Shown here one piece after another: positions 1-5,365 of a stretch of 10,942 bases of DNA; position 1 is the stretch's first letter; every line of letters begins with the position of its first letter. A program made the position numbers and the translations under genes. This DNA comes from Pseudomonadota bacterium. GTDB lineage: Bacteria; Pseudomonadota; Alphaproteobacteria; Micropepsales; Micropepsaceae. The notes beneath the pieces were generated by a model that had not been told where the DNA came from, ran no database searches, and saw only the letters and a program-made list of their open reading frames with translations. The stretch spans positions 1-10,942 of the forward strand of contig JANYBR010000020.1 in NCBI GenBank assembly GCA_025360685.1. Direction: 5' to 3'.

Positions 1-5
1 TGCAC

Positions 6-347
6 ATGTTGGTAGGCATCGTCTTGCACGTCACCGTGCTGGCGATCATCGGATATCTGCTTCTGTGGACGGCAAGTAAGGCCGACGGACTCGTTGCGCT
101 CATCGGACGGCTTCTGGGACTTTGGGTGTTCATACTCGCGATCCTGTCGATCGTGGCGGTTGTCGCCATGCCAAAAGGCGCCGACACCCCGTACGGCATG
201 GGCATGATGCACGGTCCGGGCATGGGCTGGATGCATCACTGGGATCGTGACGGCGACGGCAACGGCTCGCCCGATCAAAAAGTGACACCGGCAACTCCGC
301 CCGCTCCGGCGACACCGGCCAATCCTGCACCGGTCAAGAAGCCGTAA
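6..347 (+). CDS. Small membrane protein with Met/His-rich C-terminal tail
   Basis: Unrecognised 113-residue protein. Residues 1-20 and about 30-54 form two hydrophobic segments, so it is probably an inner-membrane hairpin. The tail after residue 55 is hydrophilic: first a Met/Gly/His-rich stretch (GMGMMHGPGMGWMHHW), then an acidic DRDGDGNG segment resembling an EF-hand loop, then a Pro/Ala-rich end. Met/His clusters of this kind often bind copper or other soft metals, and DxDxDG binds calcium; both are inferences from composition. The ATG lies five bases from the window edge, so its ribosome binding site cannot be seen and a start further upstream is possible. The hydrophobic start right after this Met makes it a reasonable N-terminus. 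It stands alone on its strand, followed by a GC-rich hairpin. Confidence 0.7.
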   Translation: MLVGIVLHVTVLAIIGYLLLWTASKADGLVALIGRLLGLWVFILAILSIVAVVAMPKGADTPYGMGMMHGPGMGWMHHWDRDGDGNGSPDQKVTPATPPAPATPANPAPVKKP

Positions 348-355
348 AACGAATC

Positions 356-396
356 GGCGGCGGCGCAAGCGGGCCAGGCTCGCTTGCGGCGTCGCC
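356..396 (+). terminator. Long GC-rich hairpin after the first gene, no U-tract
   Basis: A 16-base arm (356-371) pairs with 381-396 across a 9-base loop, with one G:T wobble and one mismatch. The core CGCAAGCG/CGCTTGCG is perfect. It begins nine bases after the stop codon of the first gene. No run of T follows, so intrinsic termination is doubtful; a 3'-end stabiliser or Rho-assisted end is as likely. The rest of 348-525 shows no gene. A GGGGG Shine-Dalgarno lies just before the ATG at 526. Confidence 0.4.
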
Positions 397-525
397 ACGT
401 CAGCACAGTTCATACCCAAGACGGTTAGGCGCCGTGGCGTGGGTGCGGGCGTGTGGCCAACCGGAGTGGCGACAAACGGCGCCGCCTTGCACTAGACTCT
501 GGCTCGAACAGTTCTGGGGGCTGCG

Positions 526-1263
526 ATGACACTGTCCATGGCCGCGGATCGCGCGGCGAATCCTGAAAGACGTTTTTATCAGTCGATGATCGCCGCAATC
601 ATTGCGGCAGTCGCGCTCGGCTTCGCGCGCTCCTTTCTCCTGCGGCCGCTGTTTCCGACCGTACATGCGCCAACGGAAATGTACTTCTATGTGCATGGCG
701 TGGTCTTCACGCTCTGGTTCGTGATGCTCTTCACCCAGGCGTCGTTGGTTCGCGCGGGCAATGTGGCGCTGCATCGCCGGCTCGGTGTCGTGGCTTATGG
801 TCTGGTTCCTCTAATGCTCGTGCTTGGAGCCATCGGCGGCGCGATCGCGGCGCACCGACCCGGCGGCTTCATCGACATTCCCGTTCCGCCGCTTGAATTC
901 CTGGTCGTTCCCTATGCCGGCCTCTTTGTATTTGCCCTGTTCACGGGGTCGGCGCTGGCGCTGCGCAAGCGGCCACAGGCGCACAAGCGTCTCATGCTGA
1001 TCGGAACGCTGGCGATCGCCGAGGCAGGCATCGCACGCTGGCCGTTCGAGCCCTATATCAGCACGCCGCCGCTCGCGATGTGGACGACAGCGGCGTTGGT
1101 CATCCCGATTGCAATCTGGGATCTGTACTCGCGACGCAATATCCATCCGGCGACCGCGCTTGGCGCCGTGGCTCTCCTGGCCGAGGGTCCGGTGCGGGAC
1201 ATGATCTCGCACACCGCACCCTGGCTCACCTTCGCCAAATGGGCGGCCGGGCTGGCGGCCTAG
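526..1263 (+). CDS. Polytopic membrane protein of unknown function
   Basis: A 245-residue protein with about six or seven hydrophobic segments (roughly 20-40, 55-75, 85-108, 123-146, 157-171, 185-200, 208-220). Histidines lie at or near membrane borders: H47, H57, H83 (in LHRRLG), H153 (in AHKR) and H207. The pattern of an HG followed by FTLWF, then Q and an HRRLG motif before the next helix, recalls small uncharacterised proteobacterial membrane proteins of the DUF2306-like type; this likeness is from memory. Regularly placed histidines could ligate haem or metal, but nothing proves it. The start is supported by GGGGG five bases upstream; a second in-frame ATG lies at 538. Its TAG stop shares CTAG with the stop of convergent glyA. 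Confidence 0.8.
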   Translation: MTLSMAADRAANPERRFYQSMIAAIIAAVALGFARSFLLRPLFPTVHAPTEMYFYVHGVVFTLWFVMLFTQASLVRAGNVALHRRLGVVAYGLVPLMLVLGAIGGAIAAHRPGGFIDIPVPPLEFLVVPYAGLFVFALFTGSALALRKRPQAHKRLMLIGTLAIAEAGIARWPFEPYISTPPLAMWTTAALVIPIAIWDLYSRRNIHPATALGAVALLAEGPVRDMISHTAPWLTFAKWAAGLAA

Positions 1264-2522
1264 GAAATCCCGGGCACCGGATGACTGCGACACATCGCGA
1301 TCACCTCGCGATGGGTTCGCTCGGTGGCGGCGGCGTCCTGCGGCGCGCGCAGGGCCTGCACCATCCATTTGGCGAGCTGGCGCATGTCGTCCTCGTCCAT
1401 GCCGCGCGTGGTGCAGGCGGGAGTTCCCAGACGGATGCCCGACGGCCGCAGCGGCGGAAGCGGATCGTCCGGGATGATCTGCTTGTTGGTGGTGATGCCG
1501 ATGCGGTCGAGCGCTTCCTCCGCCGCGCGCCCGTCGAGATCGAAGCTCGCGACCGTGTCGATCACCAGCAGGTGATTGTCGGTGCCATCGGTGATCAGCT
1601 TGGCGCCTTCCGCCATCAGCGCGGCGGCGAGCGCCTTCGCGTTGCGCAGGATCGCACGCGCGTACTGCTTGAATTCGGGCTCCGCCGCTTTCTTGAACGT
1701 GATCGCGGCACTGGCGACGTTGTTCATATGCGGCCCGCCCTGCAGTCCGGGAAACACGGAGGGATCGATCTTCTTGGCGTGCTCCTTCTTGCACAGGATG
1801 AGTCCCCCGCGCGGACCGCGCAGGGATTTGTGCGTCGTGGTGGTCACCACGTCGAAGCCGGAATCGAACGGATTGCGCATCGCATCGGCTGCGACCAGTC
1901 CGCCGATGTGCGAGATGTCCGCCATGGTGAGCGCACCGACTTCGTCCGCGACCTTCTTGAACGCGCCATAGTCATAATCGCGCGGGTATGAGGAGTAGCC
2001 GCACAGCACCAGCTTGGGCCGCGTCTCTTTCGCCACGGTTATCAGCGCATCGAAGTCGATCGCTCCGCCCTGGTGCGGCGCGCTCTTGTAGCGCACGAAC
2101 TTGAACACCTTGCCCATGTGGCTGACCGGCGCGCCATGCGTCAGATGCCCGCCATGCGACAGATCCATCGCCAGCACCGTGTCGCCGGGGTTGAGAAAGG
2201 CGAAATAGACCGCCTGGTTCATCGGCGAGCCGGAGAGCGGCTGCACGTTGGCGTGTTCGGCGCGGAAGAGGGCGCAGGCCCGCTCGCGCGCCAGATTCTC
2301 GATGCGGTCGGTGAATTCCTGTCCGCCGTAATAGCGCCGGCCGGGATAGCCTTCGGAATATTTGTTGGTCAGCACCGAGCCGAGCGCGGCCAGCACTTCG
2401 GGATAGGTGTAGTTCTCAGACGGGATCATCTCGACGCCGTCCTGCTGGCGGCGTTCCTCGGCCGTGATGGCGTTGGCGATATCCGGATCGAACCTTTGAA
2501 GCTGGCGGCGGTGCGCGTCCAT
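1260..2522 (-). CDS. glyA: Serine hydroxymethyltransferase
   Basis: PLP enzyme interconverting serine plus THF with glycine plus 5,10-methylene-THF; cytosolic, and the main source of one-carbon units. The 420-residue length is normal. Family signatures are seen in order: MIPSENY (32-38), NKYSEGYPGRRYYGG (53-67), NVQPLSGS (92-99), GGHLTHG (124-130), D202 and H205 that cradle PLP, and TTTTHKSLRGPRGG with Schiff-base lysine K232. Residues such as LSGSPMNQAVYFAF and LSHGGHLTHGAPVSHMGKVF differ from the E. coli form (HSGSQAN, LAQGGHLTHG), suggesting a divergent SHMT subtype. The start at 2522 is chosen because AGGGAG lies six bases upstream. The in-frame ATG at 2555 has no Shine-Dalgarno and would translate the leader hairpin. 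The gene is preceded by a ZTP riboswitch. Confidence 0.97.
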   Translation of the reverse strand: MDAHRRQLQRFDPDIANAITAEERRQQDGVEMIPSENYTYPEVLAALGSVLTNKYSEGYPGRRYYGGQEFTDRIENLARERACALFRAEHANVQPLSGSPMNQAVYFAFLNPGDTVLAMDLSHGGHLTHGAPVSHMGKVFKFVRYKSAPHQGGAIDFDALITVAKETRPKLVLCGYSSYPRDYDYGAFKKVADEVGALTMADISHIGGLVAADAMRNPFDSGFDVVTTTTHKSLRGPRGGLILCKKEHAKKIDPSVFPGLQGGPHMNNVASAAITFKKAAEPEFKQYARAILRNAKALAAALMAEGAKLITDGTDNHLLVIDTVASFDLDGRAAEEALDRIGITTNKQIIPDDPLPPLRPSGIRLGTPACTTRGMDEDDMRQLAKWMVQALRAPQDAAATERTHREVIAMCRSHPVPGIS

Positions 2523-2563
2523 GGGCGTCTCCCTTTTGGAAGATGTACCGACCATTTGGTCGG
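2523..2563 (-). promoter_or_regulatory. Candidate glyA expression platform: hairpin, Shine-Dalgarno and start-codon pairing
   Basis: One base after the aptamer lies CCGACC-AAAU-GGUCGG (2563-2548), a six-pair hairpin without a U-tract, so it is not an intrinsic terminator. Then comes AGGGAG (2534-2529), six bases before the ATG. The sequence GCCCAUGG around the start codon (2526-2519) can pair with the conserved aptamer end CCUGGGC (2572-2566), with one bulged U. This suggests translational control: without ligand the aptamer 3' strand masks the start codon; with ZTP it is locked in the pseudoknot. The pairing is seen in the sequence; the mechanism is inferred. As DNA, the palindrome also fits a TetR-type operator. 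Confidence 0.5.
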
Positions 2564-2564
2564 C

Positions 2565-2632
2565 TGCCCAGGCGAACGGCCAGTTGAAGCCGCGCTCCCC
2601 GATGGTGACCCATCTTCTCGCCAGTCGCGCGG
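2565..2632 (-). ncRNA. ZTP (pfl) riboswitch aptamer upstream of glyA
   Basis: Read on the minus strand, all elements of the pfl/ZTP aptamer occur in order. P1 5' strand CCGCGC (2632-2627); conserved GACUGGCG (2626-2619) followed by AGAA; P2 GAUGG-GUCA-CCAUC (2614-2601); GGGGA (2600-2596); P1 3' strand GCGCGG (2595-2590); a 15-base linker; CGCC (2574-2571), which makes the pseudoknot with GGCG (2622-2619); and the invariant UGGGCA (2570-2565). P1, P2 and the pseudoknot pair perfectly. Known members bind ZTP or ZMP, which accumulate when 10-formyl-THF runs short, and switch on folate and one-carbon genes including glyA. Placement 42 bases before glyA fits this role. Confidence 0.95.
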
Positions 2633-2639
2633 CGGAATG

Positions 2640-2669
2640 AATTTAGCAGGGAGTCGAGATCAGCGGCAA
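2640..2669 (-). promoter_or_regulatory. Candidate glyA promoter
   Basis: TTGCCG (2669-2664) and TAAATT (2645-2640) are 18 bases apart on the minus strand, each matching four of six sigma-70 consensus bases. The predicted start of transcription, about seven bases further, falls at the first base of riboswitch helix P1, as expected for a short riboswitch leader. No gene is seen in 2670-2779. Confidence 0.5.
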
Positions 2670-2779
2670 GCGCGGAGAAATCGCGGTTATGGCCCAATTT
2701 GATCTTCCACACGGCGCCTGACGCAACATGGCGAGATCGAACGGCAGAATTGGATCGCGCGCGGCATGATCTCGTAGAA

Positions 2780-2965
2780 CTATCGCCGCGAGAACCAGAT
2801 GAGCACCACGCCAACCACGGCGGCGCAAACGCCGTAATAGGCCCACTCGATGTGGCTATCCATCACCGGGTTGGCGGGCCAGATGAAGATGCCGGTGCCT
2901 TGTCCGATCCAATGTACGCCGAGCAGCACGAGCACGGCGCCGGCAATCAAAAGCGCAATCTTCAT
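2780..2965 (-). CDS. Small two-helix membrane protein
   Basis: A 61-residue protein with two hydrophobic segments (residues 2-18 and about 41-58), a short loop containing IWPANPVMDSHIEWAYYG, and a positively charged C-terminus (SRR). Proteins of this size and pattern are common and uncharacterised in Proteobacteria. No catalytic motif is present. The start is well supported by AGGGGAG eight bases upstream of the ATG. It is transcribed divergently from the toxin-antitoxin pair; one of the three TGCTATCACG boxes lies 44 bases upstream of its start, so it may share that regulation (inference). Confidence 0.75.
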   Translation of the reverse strand: MKIALLIAGAVLVLLGVHWIGQGTGIFIWPANPVMDSHIEWAYYGVCAAVVGVVLIWFSRR

Positions 2966-3008
2966 GGCGTGTTCTCCCCTGGGTGAGCCCTGTCGGTTCG
3001 CACCTATA

Positions 3009-3085
3009 TGCTATCACGGTGCGCTTGGACCGACACCGAGGTCCGGAGTTTGATCTTGTCAACCGTGATAGCATGTGCTATCACG
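3009..3085. promoter_or_regulatory. FitAB-type operator: three TGCTATCACG boxes
   Basis: Box 1 (TGCTATCACGGT, 3009-3020), inverted box 2 (ACCGTGATAGCA, 3062-3073) and box 3 (TGCTATCACG, 3076-3085). Boxes 2 and 3 form a perfect inverted repeat with 10-base arms and a 2-base centre (3064-3085), ending six bases before the antitoxin start. Boxes 1 and 2 are perfect 12-base inverted copies with a 41-base gap. The core TGCTATCA/TGATAGCA is, as I recall, the half-site reported for gonococcal FitA, although the half-site spacing differs here. Autorepression by the antitoxin-toxin complex is the natural reading. Confidence 0.8.
3056..3084 (+). promoter_or_regulatory. Candidate toxin-antitoxin promoter inside the operator
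   Basis: TTGTCA (3056-3061) and TATCAC (3079-3084) are 17 bases apart. The -10 lies within box 3, so a bound repressor would block polymerase. Transcription would begin near 3091, almost on the antitoxin ATG at 3092, which has no Shine-Dalgarno; a leaderless message is therefore possible. An alternative pair, TTGGAC (3025-3030) with TTTGAT (3049-3054), would give a leader of about 30 bases. Confidence 0.45.
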
Positions 3086-3091
3086 ATTGCC

Positions 3092-3328
3092 ATGGCCCAG
3101 TTTCTCATCCGTGACGTGCCCGAAAGAATCGCTACCGCGTTAAAAGTGCGCGCCAAGAAAAACGGCCGCAGCACCGAGGCCGAACTGCGTGCAATTCTGG
3201 CTGAAACGGTCAAGCCCAAAGCCAGCGAGTTCTGTAAAGAAGCGGACAGGTTGCGCAAGGAATTGAGCGATCGTGGTCTCAAATTCGACTCGGCTGCCGT
3301 TATTCGGGAAGAGCGCGACAAGCGATGA
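3092..3328 (+). CDS. FitA/VapB-like ribbon-helix-helix antitoxin
   Basis: A 78-residue antitoxin. Residues 1-40 (MAQFLIRDVPERIATAL, then KNGRSTEAELRAILAE) are a typical Arc/MetJ ribbon-helix-helix DNA-binding unit: a beta strand followed by two helices, matching FitA and StbC-like proteins. The C-terminal part (FDSAAVIREERDKR) is the arginine-rich tail that in FitA-type pairs enters the toxin active site. The ATG at 3092 is preferred over the in-frame ATG at 3008 because family members begin at MAQFLIRDVP and the upstream reading frame merely translates the operator palindrome. The stop overlaps the toxin start (ATGA), giving translational coupling. It should neutralise the toxin and repress the operon. 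Confidence 0.92.
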   Translation: MAQFLIRDVPERIATALKVRAKKNGRSTEAELRAILAETVKPKASEFCKEADRLRKELSDRGLKFDSAAVIREERDKR

Positions 3329-3729
3329 TTGTCATCGATGCTTCGGTCGCACTGAAGTGGGTTCTGCCGGAGGAAGAGTCGATCGCGGCGCGAATGCTTC
3401 TCGAACAGGAGCTAGTGGCGCCGACGCTATGGCTGGTTGAGGCCGGAAACGCGCTCTGGCGCTATGCCAACACAGGAAAACTCACCGCTTCGGACGTGCA
3501 GTCTCGATTGACGAAACTTGCCAGTGCCCCCGTCACACTCATGCCCTCCGAAGCCTATGTGCAGGACGCGCTCAATCTAGCCGTTCAGCTTCGTCATCCA
3601 ATATACGATTGCATCTATCTGGCGGCTGCCATTCGTCAAGATACTCACGTCGTGACTGCCGACACGCGATTTCTTTCGGCGGTCGCGCGAAATCGGGCGC
3701 TCAGACAGCGCGTCCGGCTTCTTGCCTAG
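3325..3729 (+). CDS. PIN-domain ribonuclease toxin (VapC/FitB family)
   Basis: A 134-residue PIN-domain protein, normal length for VapC/FitB. All four acidic metal ligands are present: D5 (VIDASVALKW), E39 (LVEAGNALW), D95 (HPIYDCIYLAAA) and D113 (VVTADTRF). The toxin therefore looks catalytically intact. VapC toxins are Mg-dependent ribonucleases, often cutting tRNA or rRNA at single sites; the target here cannot be told. It overlaps the antitoxin by four bases and ends convergently with the J-domain gene inside a shared CTAG. The pair is a self-contained module without adjacent mobile-element genes. Confidence 0.93.
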   Translation: MIVIDASVALKWVLPEEESIAARMLLEQELVAPTLWLVEAGNALWRYANTGKLTASDVQSRLTKLASAPVTLMPSEAYVQDALNLAVQLRHPIYDCIYLAAAIRQDTHVVTADTRFLSAVARNRALRQRVRLLA

Positions 3730-4658
3730 ACTTTTTTCGCTCTCGGATCGTAGTCGTTCTTCCAGTCTTCGGTGAATTTCGCCAGCTCCGCGTCCGGCTT
3801 GTCGGGCAGGGTGACGACCAGTTTCACATACAGGTCGCCGGCCGCCGTGTTGGGCGGCGCGATGCCCTTGCCTTTGAGGCGCAACGTCGTGCCGGTATTG
3901 GAATTGGGCGGCACGCTGAGCGCCACTGTGCCAGTCAGCGTCGGCACTGAAACCTTTCCACCCAGCACAGCTTCCTTCAGCGTGACCGGCAGCTCCATGC
4001 GGATGTCGTTGCCTTCGCGCGTCATCGTGGGATGCGGCGCGATGGCGAGCTGGATGAGGATGTCGCCCGGCGGTCCTCCGTTGCGGCCCGCGCCGCCGCG
4101 GCCCTTGATACGGACATGCTGTCCGTCTTTCACGCCGACGGGAATCTTCACATCGATCTGTTCGCCATTGGGCACGACCACGCGCCGCGTGCCGCCGCGC
4201 GCCGCTTCGTCGAAGCTGATCGTGGTTGCCACCGTGAAATCTTCGCCGCGCGCCGGTTGCTGGCGACCGCGCCGCGCCCGCCCGCCGAGCAGGTCGGCGA
4301 AGATATCCTCGGCGTTGAAGCCTTCCTGGCCGCCGTTCTGATTGTCCCAGGTGAAATGGAAATCGCGCGGGCCGCCGCCGGGTCCGCCCGGATGAAACCC
4401 GCCGCCGCCGCCCTGGCGCGGATCGAAGCCGCGCGGATTGCCCGACGCATCGATCTCGCCGGCGTCGAACTTGGCGCGCTTGTCCTTCTCGCCGACGATC
4501 TCGTAGGCGCCCGAGATTTCCTGGAATTTCTTCTGCGCGGTCTTGTCGCCGGCATGGGTGTCGGGATGGTGTTTTTTCGCGAGGTTGCGGAAGGCCTTCT
4601 TGATCTCGGCCTCGCTCGCGGACTTGGACACGCCCAGAATTTCGTACGGATCGCGCAT
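3726..4658 (-). CDS. Class B (type II) J-domain co-chaperone, CbpA/DnaJ-like
   Basis: A 310-residue Hsp40. The J-domain is residues 2-67 with the HPD motif at 31-33, which stimulates DnaK ATPase. It is followed by a Gly/Phe-rich linker (about 80-115) and the two C-terminal beta-sandwich substrate domains (from about 137, FTVATTISFDEAARGG, to 300). There are no CxxCxGxG zinc repeats, so it is not classical DnaJ. The start at 4658 (MRDPYEILGV) has GGGAG five bases upstream; an in-frame ATG at 4700 would add 14 residues that lie across the leader hairpin. A good promoter lies just upstream, so it need not depend on the preceding gene. In many alphaproteobacteria a J-protein neighbours pdxH, as here. 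Confidence 0.93.
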   Translation of the reverse strand: MRDPYEILGVSKSASEAEIKKAFRNLAKKHHPDTHAGDKTAQKKFQEISGAYEIVGEKDKRAKFDAGEIDASGNPRGFDPRQGGGGGFHPGGPGGGPRDFHFTWDNQNGGQEGFNAEDIFADLLGGRARRGRQQPARGEDFTVATTISFDEAARGGTRRVVVPNGEQIDVKIPVGVKDGQHVRIKGRGGAGRNGGPPGDILIQLAIAPHPTMTREGNDIRMELPVTLKEAVLGGKVSVPTLTGTVALSVPPNSNTGTTLRLKGKGIAPPNTAAGDLYVKLVVTLPDKPDAELAKFTEDWKNDYDPRAKKV

Positions 4659-4668
4659 GGAATCTCCC

Positions 4669-4691
4669 GGCCGCACGGGAATCGTGCGGCC
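4669..4691 (-). other. Leader hairpin directly before the J-protein Shine-Dalgarno
   Basis: On the minus strand GGCCGCACG-ATTCC-CGTGCGGCC is a perfect nine-pair stem with a five-base loop. It starts about where transcription is predicted to begin and ends directly next to the GGGAG Shine-Dalgarno. It has no U-tract. It may stabilise the 5' end or affect ribosome loading; the Shine-Dalgarno itself is unpaired. Confidence 0.6.
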
Positions 4692-4698
4692 CGCCGAC

Positions 4699-4726
4699 AA
4701 TATAGGTACGCGATTTGCGGTGTTAA
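4699..4726 (-). promoter_or_regulatory. Promoter of the J-protein gene
   Basis: TTAACA (4726-4721), a 16-base spacer and TATATT (4704-4699); each hexamer matches five of six sigma-70 consensus bases, the best match seen in this window. The -35 overlaps the TAA stop of the upstream Sel1-repeat gene. It does not resemble the sigma-32 consensus, so basal expression is suggested. Confidence 0.65.
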
Positions 4727-5307
4727 GGCTTGCCCGGCGGCGATTGAGGCAGGGTTTCGGGCACCGATCCGCCCAACGCCACGAGCCGCTCCCGGGCGTC
4801 CTGAACGCCGGCCGCAGCCGCTGCGGTATAGAGCGTCTTGGCGAAGTTCAGGTCCTTTTCCACCAGCGTGCCGTCTTCGTAGAAGCGTCCCAGCCGGTAC
4901 TCGGCGATGGGGTGATGTGCCGTCGCGGCCTGAACCAGCAAGGGCAGGGCGCGTTTCGGGTCGGGCGGTCCCGCCTCGCCGTTCAGAAGCATCTCGGCCA
5001 GATCGTATTGCGCCGTGGGAAGACCGACTTCGGCTGCACGCGCCAGCATGTCTTCGGCGGCCTTGGGGTCCTTCGGCGTGCCCAGCCCCTTGCGCAGCAT
5101 CAGTCCCTCGTTGCGCATGGCCGCGACGTCTTCATCGTCGATGGAATGGAAGGTTTTGAAGGCTTCGTCGTAGCGGCCCGCATCGTACGCGGCGAGCCCC
5201 TTGTCGAATATCGCCTTCAACTCCTCTGTGTCGTGCGCCGTGGCGCATCCGCCTGCGAACGCGACGCAAATGCCGGACAAGTAAATCGCGAACAGACGCA
5301 TATGCAT
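4723..5307 (-). CDS. Sel1/TPR-repeat envelope protein, possible lipoprotein
   Basis: A 194-residue protein with an N-terminal export signal (residues 4-20, LFAIYLSGICVAFAGG) ending at C21. The sequence AGGC is a weak lipobox because alanine replaces the usual Leu at -3, so either lipidation or ordinary signal peptidase cleavage is possible. Residues about 27-60 form one TPR-like helix pair (GLAAYDAGRYDEAFKTF). Residues 60-180 hold about three Sel1-like repeats of 36 residues (GLMLRKGLGTPKDPKAAEDM, ALPLLVQAATAHHPIAEYRL and similar). Such repeats form protein-binding solenoids; the partner is unknown. The Met at 5307 is preferred, with GAGGGG five bases upstream. It is divergent from pdxH and precedes the J-protein gene by 64 bases. 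Confidence 0.85.
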   Translation of the reverse strand: MHMRLFAIYLSGICVAFAGGCATAHDTEELKAIFDKGLAAYDAGRYDEAFKTFHSIDDEDVAAMRNEGLMLRKGLGTPKDPKAAEDMLARAAEVGLPTAQYDLAEMLLNGEAGPPDPKRALPLLVQAATAHHPIAEYRLGRFYEDGTLVEKDLNFAKTLYTAAAAAGVQDARERLVALGGSVPETLPQSPPGKP

Positions 5308-5365
5308 GGCAACCCCTCGCCCGGAAAGCTACCGTGCCGCCAGTCAAGATGCTATGCGGAAAACC

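Noticed and set aside
1080..1991. Plus-strand frame of 303 codons opposite glyA
   Set aside because: It overlaps the 526-1263 gene and glyA, both of which have convincing protein features; composition is that of a shadow frame.
2643..2846. Small minus-strand frame between glyA and the two-helix protein gene
   Set aside because: It overlaps the two-helix protein gene, is arginine-rich without pattern, and ends in the glyA promoter region.
3008..3091. N-terminal extension of the antitoxin from the ATG at 3008
   Set aside because: The hydrophobic-looking extension is a translation of the operator palindrome; RHH antitoxins of this family begin at MAQFLIRDVP.
4032..5159. Plus-strand frame of 375 codons opposite the J-protein and Sel1-repeat genes
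   Set aside because: It spans two well-supported genes on the other strand and their intergenic promoter, with no recognisable domain.
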